Part shown: positions 12,239 through 24,866 of the stretch, piece after piece
Layout: every line of letters begins with the position of its first letter
Position numbering within the stretch: the first letter of the stretch is position 1
NCBI GenBank assembly: GCA_036245805.1
Contig: BTRK01000006.1
Location: 14,726,365 to 14,790,364 of the forward strand
Direction of reading: 5' to 3'
Source: Pristionchus mayeri
Lineage: Eukaryota > Nematoda > Chromadorea > Rhabditida > Neodiplogasteridae
DNA: 64,000 nt
Notes under the pieces: generated by a model
Told to the model about the DNA's origin: nothing
Database searches by the model: none
What the model saw: the letters and a program-made list of their open reading frames with translations, nothing else
Made by a program: the position numbers and the translations under genes

Positions 12239-12955
12239 TATTCCCGAAATGTGGGATTTTGCATGTGGCAGTTTTAAATGATAGGGAGTTTATGCTGGAT
12301 GAGCTTTTGATCTCAAATGGGACACAATCAGAAGTAATTATCATGAGGATGCTACTGTAAAAAGTTGATGAAAATTCATATTTATCCATTCGAGAGATTT
12401 CGCAATCATGGTTTAGAATTCCAAAATTGAACATCGAAATGGGCTATTTTCGCTTCAGTAGTTTTACACGGAAGCTTGATACTCACATTTCAAGTGTTTA
12501 AGGGAATCGTCCACCCTTACTTATTCGTTTACTAGAAGAGTGGGATCTGTTTGATATTCGTTTAATGGTTGCGATGATTTGTATTGAAAGCCTAAAACAT
12601 GGAAATTCCGTCACTTTCACTCTTCATTCTTTTTCGGAGGTCTGGTATTGGATCAATCGGGCAGAAACCAATTACTGTAATGACCTAAAACTGCCTCAAA
12701 TAATATCCATTCGATGTTTCGTACATTTGATGTATTGCAAAATGCCTGTTAACGAAAATTGTCCACATACCTATTTATGATTTAGTAATTAATGAGAATT
12801 TGCAGATTTTCGAGGAGCAGTTCCCCTCGAAGAAGCTGCACTTTGCTGCACGGACTAGCGAGCAAAGCGAGCGCAGAAAACGCTACGGCAATAGCATTAT
12901 TGAATGTGGCAAGAATGAGCACGAGGAGAACATAATCATAATAACACGGAATTAA

Positions 12956-14728
12956 CAAATGGATTCATGATATTTCATCAATACGTATAAAATGTTTGCA
13001 ATTCGGAATGTCGTTTTCGGGGTTTTAGAACAGTGACAATGTTGGTCATAATTGTCAGATATTTCTCTACACTTTGCAATAGGATTGAATTATGAATTTT
13101 ATGCTAAGGAATAAGAGTTCCAAATAATATGATATTATTCCGTGTATAATATAATCCCCCGGAGGATTGTAAATGTACAAATGATTGAATATCGATAATA
13201 ACAATACAAAGTCCGAACTTTATCTCGATCTGAATGTCTGTGGACGAATGTAAGAACTGCGAAGCCATTACTTCATGGCCAAATGTAGAACGCCACTTGT
13301 ACGTAGGGAGTTTGCCGAATGAATAGAACATCAAGAGTTTCCTTGGTAATCGATTGTTGAGTATAGAGCCATGCTACAAAAAAATCGATAAATTCATTTA
13401 CAAATTGTATTGTTACCGTACTCTTCCTCCATTGTGCGTAGTGTCGCAATTGCATAGTATTCGTACAGCTTTCTTCGCTCCACACGCTCCCGGTACACCG
13501 GAGACGTATCCATATTGTGTGCCCTAATGATACATACTATGCATGTAAGTGGATTGAGGATATAACCTGGTTTACATCACCGATTTGCAATTTTCCATTG
13601 CCAAAAGTTGGCGCGCGCAAGTTCTTTCAATCGCAGGGACATTGTTTCTTCACTTCTTCCAGATTTTTCACCATCTTCATCGACAGCAGCACTTTTCTCA
13701 AGGGACTACTTGGAACTGGTCTGCAATTGTTGGCATTGTTCTTGAGAATATTTAATCTGCAACTCACATCCACTGAGTCAGCCCCGCTTTCACTGCCCAC
13801 AGTGAACGAATTTTGGAAGTGAAGGTGCTTCGATGCACATTTTTTCCTCTCCCATGTTTAGTAGCCTGTCAATGCGGCTACGTGATTCGTATCGCATTTT
13901 CGCATTAACATGATGCTAGGAAAGGAAGCTTCAAGAATACACCACACCTCACCTATGTATATCTCACCTATGTTCATGGTCCAAAATTGAACGGAACATC
14001 AGGGTTAATCCCCTCAGATCCACCCACACCAAGCCTTGCGCATAGGTAGCTGATAACCTCAGGACAGACTGAACGCTGAATTGGCGCGGGGGCGGCAAAG
14101 CACGCCTGTCGTGAGAGCCGAATTCTACTTTATTTCTTTATTTTACTTTCTTACTAGGTTAGAGTGTTTACTGGGGTACTGGAATATCGATTGGCTAGGG
14201 CATTTGGTGATTATCTAACAATGTTTTACCACTCACATGTGCAATTTTGGGCCATGAACCTCTATAGATAAGGTGTGAAACACAAGTTCGCGTGATAACA
14301 AGTTTTGCATAAACATGTATGATCAAATACTGGTCACTATAAAGCAACTACCAAGCCGCTATGTCCAAATGCAGTTTAATGGTGAATTGATGTGCTTTAG
14401 TCCGTTGTGCCTTTGTTCCCATCCCTAGAAAAATCATTCAAACTTCTGTCAGGTGTTCTTCGTGGAAGGTTGACATATTTCGGAGAAAAATGGAAGAAAA
14501 AGTGAACAGAGGCTCACTGAGTGGCTTCTTATTACACTAAAGCGACATTCCAGAACGAAGAGGCTGTGGCATCTCTAGTCGTAGACTAATTCAATCTGTT
14601 GATTGACTCTGATTTTCCTGCATCAATTAAGTTGTGTATTACTTAAACCTCAATGTATTTTTAATTTTCACATTCCGTTCTGTTTGTACGACGTTCATAA
14701 CTTGATCGTCTTCTAATCTTTTCCCAGA
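12956..14728. other. Intergenic with SINE tail and duplicated F-box 3' flank
   Basis: No gene was recognised in this 1.8 kb. Bases 14012-14105 match the 3' part of the SINE at 55441-55652. Bases about 14175-14305 match the 3' flank of F-box-like copy 1. The 101-codon open frame at 13517-13822 has no recognisable domain and no splice context, so it is not called. Confidence 0.5.
14012..14105 (+). mobile_element. 5'-truncated copy of second SINE family
   Basis: The segment from CAGATCCACCCACACC through CCTCAGGACAGACTGAACGC to GGCGCGGGGGCGGCAAAG matches, in the same order, the tail of the minus-strand SINE at 55441-55652. The tRNA-like head is missing here. Confidence 0.6.
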
Positions 14729-17688
14729 ATGCTAGAACTTGGAGTCTTTCTACTCCTTCTGGCTACATCATCTTCATCCGCCCATCTCAACAGCACGAAT
14801 GATGTACAATTAGTTATCTCTTTATCTACACACCTTGGTCTAGTAAAGAGAAAGTGTGGGAAATGATGATACAATTTACCTAATTTAATTCTAGCATACT
14901 ACCGAAGCGAGGAAGTTCTTCGGAACGCTAGCCAGCCTTCGCCAGAAGGGTAACTACAGTGGAAGTGAGTCTTTTCTATTGGAGGAGTTTAGAGAAAATT
15001 GTGTTTTTTAGCAAAGGGAGCAACATTAATATCGTATTGTAAACATGGTTCTCGAGAGTTCAAATTTCATCAAACAAATTTAAGTTATGGGTGGCATCCA
15101 AGTTCGACTACTTCCTGCCTGGAATCATCGCTGACGAAGCCAGCAAGGAGATGCGCGCTGGATTCATCAAGCACTACGGCCAGTTCGGCCTGTTCGACGC
15201 ATCGGTAATACATTTAATATCTATGTTCGACTGTGACAAACTGTTCTAAAGAGATCACCTCTAAAATTTTGCTTCTCACCGTTCGCATCCGGGAAAACAT
15301 AAAATATTCGAAATCCAAATAAAAATGTTCTTTTTATGTATGTTTTGCTTAAAGTAGTTGATAAAACGGCATTATGCAGAGCGTCAAAGAGGACAAGTCG
15401 ATGTCCGAGATACTTCTCATTGAGCAATACCTAAAGTTCGAGCGGTCGAATTACTCAGTGACCGAGAAGTAAGTTCCAAAACATGGATTCTTCTAGATTT
15501 CATCTCCTCTGAAAATATGTCCATTGACATTGATTTTAGGCTAGGCCTAGTCTCCGATGACGAAGCGAATGGATTCCTCAGAAACGTGCGTTTTGCTCTA
15601 TATTCCACACAAAAAGTGCCGACAAGGATTTCTAGAGAAGTGGCCATTACCAGATACATGTTCGAGAGAATATAAGCACGCCTAAAGTGAAATGGTGGAG
15701 AAAAATTCGATTTCAGATCGCCAAAGCGTTTCCTAGGAAGACTCCTAAGCTACGCTCAATTTCGCCGGCAGTAAGAATATTTTCCTAGATTCCTCATTTC
15801 TCTCATTCGTCAATCAATCCCTGTTGTAGATTACCTCCCTCAAGATCGAGTTCCATGCACTGAATAATACGGCTAAAGACGAGCTTCGCAAGGCCTTTCC
15901 CTTCTTCACTCATCTGGATGAATTCGAAGCTCTGATCAAGGTCTGAATCTAACTTGACTTGGTACCTGTATACGGCTTCAATTGTTAAGAGACCCTCCAG
16001 AAAACGATACAACTGTGCACAGACCCACGGATGGTGAAAATATAGATAATTCCCAAACTTTTTTTCTGAAATGTAGGTTCGGGGAGATTATCAAAGGCAT
16101 CAATAACTAAGGTCTGGGGCTGATTTTGAAAAAGTTTTAGGTACTCCTCATTTTGAGGTCATAAAAATAAAGTTTCTTAAAAATACATGAAATATAGATT
16201 TTATGGTGTATTTTCACTCGTAGAAACCGAATTTGCAAACGAGATCGCGAGAAAAGGCGAAAGAAAGAAGTTATGATCTAAAAACCGTATTTTTCGATCC
16301 AAAATGGCACAAAAAGTGCCATAACTAATTTTAAAAAAATAACAATTTGGGTGATTGGTATTTTCGGAATCTACATGCACCTCTGGTGCTTCCATATTTT
16401 TTTCAGAATTTTTAAATAAATGGACCCTTTGACTTTTTCGAGCGAGAACTTCCCCAACTCGAGTAAAAACACGGGTCAGCTAAATTACAATCTCATTTTG
16501 TGAAGGCTATGGCATCCCACCTTACTTAAAACATAACTAAGTAATCAAATCAAATATAATAATCATTAATCAGCCTGTTGGAGCTTGAACAGGGTCGAAA
16601 GTTGAAATCGGAAAAATTCGAAATTTCATCTTCAGCCATAACACATATGAAATTATATTGGTGTTATATCCTCTTCAAAAGTAGTCAGTCGAAGTGTGGT
16701 TGCATCCGTAATAGTGATAGTAAATATCCGAAACTTTTTTCCCAAGAATTGTGACCTCCGATTTGGTGATTGGTAGCATTTTCGTCCTAAAAAAAGTCGT
16801 TTTTAGAGATTATCTCATTTCTCTCGAATCTGTTTGAAAATCAAAATGGATAATCGTTTTCAGAGCGCCGAAATACACTAGAAACATAGGTTTTAGCTGA
16901 CAATTACTGTAAAATTTGAAAATCGATTTTCTCAATTTCGAATTTTTAGCGATTTCAACTTTCGACCCTGTACAAGCTCCCACAGGCTTAATAGTGAGCA
17001 TTATTGTTGATTTGATCATTTAGTTATGTTTTATGTAAGCTTGAGTGACGTAGGCTTCACATATATGGGATTGTAACTTCCCCGACTCGTGGTTTTACCC
17101 GAGTTGGGCATGTTCAAGCTCGAAAAAGTCAAAGGGTCCATTTTTTTAAATTCTGAAAAAAATATTGAAGCTTCAGCAATGCATGTATATTCTGAAAATA
17201 CCAATCACCCAAATAGTTTTTTAAAATTAGTTATGACGCTTTTTGTGCCATTTTGGATCGAAAAATACGGTTTTTCGAGGATAACTTCTTTCTTTCACAT
17301 TTTCTCGACCTTTGGTTTGCAAATTCGTTTTCTACGAGTGAAAATACGCCAGATTCTCTATATTACATATATTTTGAAGAAACTTCATTTTTTGACCTCA
17401 AAATGAGGGGTACCGGAAATTTTTTTCAAAATCGACCCCAGACCTTAGTTATTGCTGTCATTGATAATCCCTCCGAACCTACATTTCAGAAAAAAAAGCA
17501 TTGGAATTATCGATATTTTCACCATCCGTGGACCTGTTCTCTCATGGAGGGTCTCTTAATTCAATCCAAAAATATCAGATTTTTGTTACATTTTACAGGT
17601 TATGGACGACATTATCGCTCATCTCACTGGCCTCTGCACGAATTTGCCTGGCTTCGAGGACTGCGACGAATTCATGAAACTACTCTAG
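14729..17688 (+). CDS. Small secreted protein, family not recognised
   Basis: Eight exons: 14729-14803, 14895-14964, about 15059-15204, 15380-15468, 15540-15585, 15717-15770, 15830-15940 and 17599-17688. All phases agree if exon 3 starts at the weak acceptor before 15059; the more obvious TTTAAG at 15084 would break the frame. The product is about 225 residues. It has a leucine-rich signal peptide (MLELGVFLLLLATSSSSA), no other membrane segment and a helical, charged body including KIEFHALNNTAKDELRKAF. There are two cysteines near the end (GLCTNLPGFEDCDEF). The general look (secreted, alpha-helical, nematode) recalls FAR or SXP/RAL-2 type proteins, but no diagnostic motif was seen, so no function is assigned. 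A 1.6 kb palindrome occupies the last intron. Confidence 0.75.
15976..17564. repeat. Intronic full-length palindrome
   Basis: Left arm from CAATTGTTAAGAGACCCTCC (about 15976) and right arm ending GGAGGGTCTCTTAATTCAAT (about 17564) pair along nearly the whole length, centred near 16770. The ends carry GAGACCCTCC then CCCACGGATGGTGAAAATAT. The element lies entirely within the last intron of the secreted-protein gene, so the pre-mRNA would carry a hairpin with arms of roughly 750 bases. Confidence 0.85.
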
Positions 17689-18392
17689 CCATCATTCTCC
17701 TTCGTATACTACCTCACAAATGATATGCAGCTATTCATTCGTGTACTTTAGATGTAAACTTATGCCAAGTTTTCCCATTCTTAAATGAAACATACTTCGA
17801 GTCTGATGTGACTCCGTCTATGGACAGATGTAAGGGAAGACATCAATTTTGACATCTCACCTCTCAATTTCACCAGGAAAAAAAACGAGAAACACGCGGC
17901 TGTCTATGCATGTGTTCCGACATGTACTCATACAAAAAAGAAGGGGGAATAGTGAAAAGATGCACCCAAACTTTGAACGTTTTGTTTGGTAACACAGTTC
18001 GATATTAATCTATTTTGGATATACTGACAACACAAGTGCCGTCGGCATATTTTTCCTTGCGATCATCGAGTCCAGCCAAGAGCATACTTCGAGATACAAT
18101 TCCAAGCTCTCTTAATGTTTTCTATACACTCTTTCACCGTTCAACCGTTCCAGAAAGTGCGTAAAATTAAAAAAAAGGTGATCCAAATTGTAAACTATCC
18201 CAACACATCACTCGTGTTCAGAGCGAAAATAGTGAGATTCAAATACTTTCATCTGATCTTTATCAATATAAAGTAATCGCATTTGTATGTGATTTTTCGT
18301 AGTTTCGCCGCGCGTCTAGCCATACACCATAACGACGAATAACATCTCATGAAGCCAACTCAACTTTCGACCAGTTCCTAGAACAAAGACTA
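17689..18392. other. Intergenic, nothing recognised
   Basis: The 3' flank of the secreted-protein gene is AT-rich. No gene, RNA or named element could be supported. Confidence 0.4.
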
Positions 18393-20666
18393 GACCGGAA
18401 TTTGATTAAATTTTGGTTATTTCAGATGTATCATTGGGTGTTGCGAAGAACAACACCAATTTCCAGGTGTAAATTCACCTGAGGTTTCACTCAGTATGCC
18501 AGCTTATTTCGTCTGGATATTAAATGGCGAAATTGAGCAACATACTATCAATGTTGCTTGCGAAAAAAATAATGAGAGTTTAGTTTTCCCTTTGTCTACA
18601 TTCAAACCTTCCCTTTCGAGGCAAGGCATTACACCAGATTGTATGAGTACCATGGTGTATTTGAAGACATTGTACATATGAGGCGAATCGCGAGAGAATC
18701 GACCATTTGAGGGGGGTCAGCGGCGGTAGGAATCAAGTTAGTCCTATCCCGCTATAATTTTGGTTGTAAGTACTTTTAATGATGCTCTTCAAAACTTCGT
18801 CGTCAGAATTTCGATATCTGTCGTCATCGTCGAGATTCAGAAGGTCAAACATAGTGCTATCACTTTTCGACAGTCAAATTGCGCTCACTTAAACGATTAT
18901 AAATCCGTTCAAAGTGAAGATAGAGGGCCGTTCTTTGCTTGTAAAGAAAGCTACCATCATGCGCTACAACTTTTATGTTGACGTAATCATTCCTGGACCT
19001 CACCCTGGTGAGGGGGAGTCGGGTGTACCAAAACTTTCGTAACTTTGGAAATCGGAAAAACCTTCTGAGTTTTCATGCTTAAGTTGTAGAACATATATGT
19101 GCCTCATTCCTCGCAAAAAATGGTCAAAATCGGGAGGTGGAAAAAAAAGGGGGGGCGCACTTTCGTGTTTGGATCCCAAAATGAGTTCCGGAATCGAATT
19201 CTTCCGAAAATTCAATGGCCATTGCTTGTGCTCAAAATCATCAAAAACATGGAGAAGAACAAATAAAATTGTTTCCACGCATATTGTAACACCTTAATTC
19301 CCCATACATAATCACATGACCCAAAATTTCAAAATCGATTTTTCTCGAGCGCTAAATAGAGGGGAGGGAGAGGGAGGTCAGACGGCGAGAGCGGCAGACG
19401 GTTAAAGCACGCGCTCCCGGGGGATTCTAGCCTATTTCTGGCCAACTTCCAAGCTCTGTAGCTCGCTTCAACGAGAAGATAGAGACTCACTTTCAACAGA
19501 TGAAATGTTTAGCTCATCGTGCTCTACGTTTCTAGCCATAATACGGATCTCTAGGACCACTTTGACCTATTGTACATTTTTGAGCCTTTTCTTGAATTCT
19601 TCATATGAAAACTCACATTTATAGATGCCCCCTATCTCTGCCTAGTTTAGAGGTATATTTCTACATTATTTGAAACCCATTTTATGTAGGACCCTCCCCC
19701 AAGTTGATATGGGTGAAAAAAATCGATTTTGAAATTTTGGGTCATATGATCATGTATGGCCAATGAAGGTGTTATAATATGCGTGGAAACAATTGTATAT
19801 GTTCTTTTCGATGTTTTTGGATGATTTTGAGCACAAATAATGGCCCTTGAAGGTTCGGAAGAATTCGATTCCGGAACTCATTTTGGGGTCCCAACACGAA
19901 AGTGCGCCCCCTTTTTTTCCATCTCCCGATTTTGACCATTTTTTGCGAGGAATGAGGAACATATGTGTTCTACAACTTAAGCATGAAAACTCAGAAAGTT
20001 TTTCCGATTTCCAAAGTTACGAAAGTTTTGGTACACCCGACTTCCCCTCACCAGGGTGAGGTCCAGGAAGGATGACGCCAACATAAAAGTTGTAGCGCAT
20101 GATGGTAGCTTTCATCGGAAAAAAAGAACGGCCCTCTACCTTCACTTTGAACGGATTTATGATCGTTTAAGTGAGCGCAATTTGACTGTCGTAAAGTGAT
20201 AGCACCATGTTTGACCTTCTGAATCTCGACGATGACGACAGATATCGAAATTCTGACGACTAAGTTTTGAAGAGCATCATTAAAAGTACTTACAACCAAA
20301 ATTATAGCGAGATAGGACTAACTTGATTCCTACCGCCCCTGACCCCCCTCAAATGGTCGATTCTCTCGCGATTCGCCTCATATGTACAATGTCTTCAAAT
20401 ACACCATGGTACTCATACAATCTGGTGTAATGCCTTGCCTCGAAAGGGAAGGTTTGAATGTAGACAAAGGGAAAACTAAACTCTCATTATTTTTTTCGCA
20501 AGCAACATTGATAGTATGTTGCTCAATTTCGCCATCTAATATCCAGACGAAATAAGCTGGCATACTGAGTGAAACCTCAGGTGAATTTACACCTGGAAAT
20601 TGGTGTTGTTCTTCGCAACACCCAATGATACATCTGAAATAACCAAAATTTAATCAAATTCCGGTC
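18393..20666. repeat. Palindromic element with ~950 bp arms
   Basis: The left end GACCGGAATTTGATTAAATT (18393) is matched by the reverse complement ending at 20666. Pairing continues, with small indels, to about 19350 and 19710, leaving a loop of about 360 bases. No transposase was found. A third, half-length copy of one arm segment follows at 20668-20841. Confidence 0.85.
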
Positions 20667-20667
20667 G

Positions 20668-20841
20668 TGATAGCACCGTTTGACCTTCTGAATCTCGACG
20701 ATGACGACAGGTATCGAAATTCTGACGACGCAGTTTTGAAGAGCATCATTCAAAGTACTTATATTCAAAATTATAGCGGGATAGGACTAACCTGATTCCT
20801 ACCGCCGCGGCGTGGTCGATTCTCTCGCGATTCCTCTCATA
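20668..20841. repeat. Extra direct copy of palindrome arm segment
   Basis: Bases 20668-20841 repeat 20197-20385 in the same orientation (both start GTGATAGCACC and end near TCTCTCGCGATTC), with substitutions and a short deletion. It abuts the right end of the palindrome directly. Confidence 0.8.
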
Positions 20842-21244
20842 TAACGAAAAAAACAAATTATTTTCCAGGTTTAAAACTGATGCCGAACTCTGACTCTGAT
20901 GCTTTTCTTTTCAAATTATTAGATGCCGAAATATGATCACAATTTTCTCCATTTCTCAGGGGATACAATTACAGGTGAAATGTTGACATTTGTATCACTT
21001 AGTAGGCAGTGTTTTCGAGGTGTAAGATGTTGAAAAGCTAGCTAGGTTTTTCCTTTTGCAATACTCACTATGCTTGTCTGCGAGAGTCTGAAATGACGAG
21101 CTTTCTTCTCGAAATCTAGCACCGCCTCTTTGCTCGCCAAAATTGTGCACTTCAAAATCTTGCGAAGGGTGATTCTGGGGGCAAGTGAGTCGTATTTTTC
21201 TTTGAATATTTACTTGACTGTAGCTTTTCAGAAAACAGAAGAAA
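20842..21244. other. Intergenic upstream of receptor gene
   Basis: No gene was recognised. It should contain the promoter of the Srg-like receptor, but no motif can be named. Confidence 0.35.
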
Positions 21245-22790
21245 ATGAATATCAGTCACATCATCCAGTTCTGTTACGGGATTCCGGGAATCTTAATTTA
21301 CTTCCTGATAATTTATGCGCTATTAGTGAAGAGAAAAGATTTGAGCAGGAGTTTCATTCTCATATTTCTAATCACCTCGCTCATCGTTAATTTCATTTAA
21401 AAATGCATTTTTCAGTATACAATTTCAGAACATTCTCACATGGCTAAACACATGGATTTGTCTTAGGCTCACTACTGAGCCGTCATTCGTGTTCGTCTAC
21501 TATTGGCTTGATAATAATGCGGTCATTAAGTTCGGATATGCGTTGACGAAATTGTAAATGAAATATGAAATATTGCAAGTCAACTTCTGCAATTTCTTCT
21601 GTACCAGTTTTACTATACTCAAAATATTTGCACACTTCTTCTATCGACCGATCGATTTGCCGCAATATACGCAGCTACAAGAGGGGCCGATGTAATGTTT
21701 TTTGTCAAACGATCAATAAATCGATTTGGCTCCATTCGAGTCCATAGGACCTGTAGCTTGAGTCAATGGATAAAAACAACCAGCTTTAAGGTTGGCTCGT
21801 GATAGGTGTTAGAAACATATCATTTACAGTGGTGGCGTAAATTCTACACCGTAATTATTCCAAGTTCTCTCGTTTTTAGCATTGTTGTCAACGTAAGCAC
21901 TAAGTAAGTGTGATAATTTGACAATAGTATTGTTCTTATTTGAAAAGGTTCTCAATCGACTGGAACACACTGCTTTCAGGCGATAGTAAAGTGAGACTTT
22001 TTTTCAATTTAAATAAAGCATAAAAAGGACAATTGATAATTACAACTTTTAGCTTCTCAAAATATTTATTGTGGAAGTTGTATACGGTATTTTAGTTTTC
22101 CTCGGATGCTCGTACCTCAATGTAAGCAAACCCATAACTTTTGCCATATTCTGGCAGCAATATAATCAATTTCACGCAGATTGTTTCTATGATTCAACTA
22201 TTCCGATTTCGCAGAATAACAACAACTTCTCCGGTAAGCACGGTGCAATTTGAACTGAATCTCCAGTACAGGGAGCAGTCCGTGAAAAAATGTGTAAAAG
22301 TTGTCTTGCATCATAGTATTCTTCGAAAATGTATCAATCCTGAAATATTTGAGCACCTGGTTGAAACTAAAATATGCCAGTTTGAATCGTTTCAGGAAGT
22401 ATCACTATTTATGATCAGTTTCTGCATTTTTATCGCACAATTTCTCGGTCTTATTATTTTGGTGATAATGTTTTTATAAATTATAAATTAATAGGGATTT
22501 GTAGCTTCTAATCACAACCCGACTTGCCTTCGCTTCCACTATAGATGCATTAATTCCCTCTCTGCGTTCCAATACACGCAGCTTGATGTATTTCACATCG
22601 GACCTCTTCTCCATTGGTCCAGCCTAGTGAGGTTTCTCCACGTATTTCGAAAAAATATCAAAATTTCAGCTACACCATTCTTCTGCCTGGACCGATTCGT
22701 CATTATTTCGTGGAAAAGATTCGCACTGCACTGGGCACAAATATGGAGATCACGCAGATTTCACACGCGAGTCATGCATTTACCAGATAG
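21245..22790 (+). CDS. Serpentine chemoreceptor, Srg-like (7TM)
   Basis: Eleven exons in consistent phase: 21245-21385, 21429-21553, 21580-21691, 21830-21903, 21948-21990, 22053-22121, 22180-22233, 22267-22293, 22396-22461, 22505-22626 and 22670-22790, giving about 318 residues. TM1 is visible as CYGIPGILIYFLIIYALLVK. The TM3 end carries LLLSTDRFAAIYA, the usual D/N-R motif of nematode receptors. TM4 follows WWRKFYTVIIPSSLVFSIVV, and the C-terminal part shows SDLFSIGPAYYTILLPGPIR, typical of the Srg group. The role by family is a plasma-membrane G-protein-coupled receptor in chemosensory neurons; the ligand is unknown. One intron is only 26 bases (21554-21579) and another 33. The gene looks intact. 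Related remnants lie on the opposite strand at 23.6-24.3 kb. Confidence 0.85.
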
Positions 22791-23593
22791 TTAACGGAAT
22801 TTCGTACTCTTTTTTTCACGAAAATATTGAGACAAATAAGAAGAACAATCCATATGTCTTATTGTGAATTCATTTATTCAGTTATGTTTACCATAATGAT
22901 GTATTGGGTGGTATGTGATAAACATGAAGCCGTGCCCATCAGAATACAATAAGCGCAATATGTTTAACAATACATTAATATCATCATTAACTCAAATATC
23001 ATTTGTGTAGTATAGGGCATGGCAATACGATTGCGACGTTCACTTTTCTGCTCACTTTCTTGATCACGAGCGACTCGACTGCTCTGAAAAATGCATATTC
23101 AACGCATACTTCGAATTGAGAAGAGTTAGGCCGACCTCCTATAGGGCTGAAAAAAATATATAGTGATGAGCGGACTTGTGCTAACAAGTGTTTCGGCGAG
23201 CTGAAAAAAATGCACATTTTCGGATTGTCTTTGTTTCGTATCATTATAAATTACCATGTTCATTCCGTATTCAAGCACGAAAGAGTTGACGATGCCAAAT
23301 CTACCTGTAACATGTGGGTTTGTATGTTGAAGTGACATTCCCACCTAGCAAATAGCATATAACTGAAGCTACGTAAATCAAGGGAAGATATGCCTGGACG
23401 ATTAGTCCCTGAACAACATTATCATTTCTTTTTTTAGATATTTAAATTACCGTAGTAATATCGTGGTGTAATGTTCGTGTTCTCGTGCTCATATGCGACA
23501 TGTTTTCATTAAGATACCCACGAATTTTCCGACTGAAATGAATAACAACCTGACGAGAAGAACGGTATTACTTCGGGGGAATATAGGACTTAC
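22791..23593. other. Intergenic, no gene recognised
   Basis: Short open frames here have no domain and no consistent splice pattern. The first or last exon of the minus-strand receptor remnant could extend into this stretch. Confidence 0.35.
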
Positions 23594-24326
23594 CGGTTGG
23601 AAGAAGAATATCGGGAGACAATTGTACGCAATAGGGAATGCCACGCTAGGTATCCTGGAATCTGTGAAACCTGAAAAAATGATAGAGAAAAATAGCGAAT
23701 ATAAAGCTCATACCTATTATCAGTTCCTGGATGTCGTAATCGATTCCTTTAGTTAGCAATATTGCACGAGATTTATCCGCATTTTCATGACATAATTTAT
23801 GTTTGTGTGATCAGCTATCGTTGATAGATACCTTAAACAGCAATGTGGGAAGCGAAAGAAGAATTGATATACACAAGAATTGATATATGAAGTAGTTACT
23901 GAAGGTATTTCACGAACTAACACATAGTAACTGAAATAAACTGATTTGTACGAATATATTACTGCAAAATTACCGAAAAATGAAGCAGGCAGCAAGGAAA
24001 ATGGAGTAATGAGGTAGTCGAAATAACATGATTGCATTCAAAGTCGAACAAAGTTGAAGCGACCTAAAATATAACCCTTTTTTTGAAAATTGAATTAAGT
24101 TACCCCGTAAGCTGTGCTGGACCAGAAATGACCAGGAATACTCCATATCCGACAATGACCACTCTGAAAACAACGTCCCACTGTTTAGGTTAATCTATCT
24201 TGTATGGATATAATGTTCATCCGAATAAGTAATGGTTTGTTCTCCTACCTCGTGAAGAGAAATCCAGAGCAGATGCAAGTGAGAAGCTCCACTACTGTGT
24301 CAAACGCAATAAATACCGAATAGGAT
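23594..24326 (-). pseudogene. Remnant of a serpentine receptor gene
   Basis: Four exon-like pieces with good splice borders lie on the minus strand: 24249-24326 (VFIAFDTVVELLTCICSGF), 24104-24180 (WDVVFRVVIVGYGVFLVISG, placed like TM4 of the Srg-like gene), 23974-24063 (LFRLPHYSIFLAACFIF) and 23594-23670 (SVAFPIAYNCLPIFFFQP). All are hydrophobic and receptor-like. The exon with the TM3 D/N-R motif is missing: TM2-like and TM4-like pieces are joined by a 68-base intron. No convincing start exon was found upstream. Either a truncated pseudogene or a more diverged receptor class. Confidence 0.4.
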
Positions 24327-24866
24327 CTAGAAATTAATAAACCTGTAAAAAAATAAATCAGGAGAAACGGGGAGCCCATTTTGAAAATTACATTGAAAAA
24401 AATAGCAGTTGTAGCTTTTTATAAATTATGCAAAGCACGATCGAAAAATGAAAGTGAACGATATTGCATTTTCTAGAGTGACAATGGAATGCCATCGCGA
24501 TTCTGGTATAATGATAGCCATGATTAATTGAGTAGGTTAACACAAATTATTAGGTGCAAATGAAGGGAATGCACGATTCAGCAGGTACATTATAAATGCA
24601 GCCATGGAATGACTAAATTTGAGTGCTTTCTGCCATTTAATGCACTTACCTTTTACATGCTGTTCATCAGAACAGCCATCAATCACACCGACACCCTTTC
24701 ACGTTTTCAAGAAAGCAGCCGTAAATATAAATATAAATCATATGTTACTCAAGATTCCGATAAAATACTTGCGGGACATAGGATACCGTTGGAACTTTAC
24801 TATACATTATTTCGAATAATTTATGAGCACAAATACTAACATGAAGTAGTAGCAGTAGATGCCGTA

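Larger units (their letters stand above)
7112..12955 (+). pseudogene. F-box-like family gene copy 3 (decayed, expanded)
   Basis: Exon 1 starts at 7112 (MEKNMNFPND) with a clear F-box-like segment LPMELLDDIFELLDEKSLIS. Exon 2 is about 7321-7409, exon 3 about 7448-7570 (IKFGFTTTTHKNKLLSKLF) and exon 4 about 8915-9109 (EGKTVKTVILNIAES). The end of exon 6 is about 10743-10841 (AENIFRNRCSYLNLS) and the last exon is 12806-12955 (ending EENIIIITRN). Intron 1 would have a GC donor (GGG|GCAAGA). Exon 5 and the start of exon 6 are absent, replaced by a 1.6 kb insertion. The exon 6 donor is AT instead of GT, and the acceptor of exon 3 is weak. Two mariner-like elements (7605-8873 and 11337-12238) sit in introns. 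It is best read as a pseudogene. Confidence 0.7.

Noticed and set aside
13517..13822. 101-codon open frame
   Set aside because: No domain, no signal peptide or homology to anything recognised, and no splice context; likely chance.
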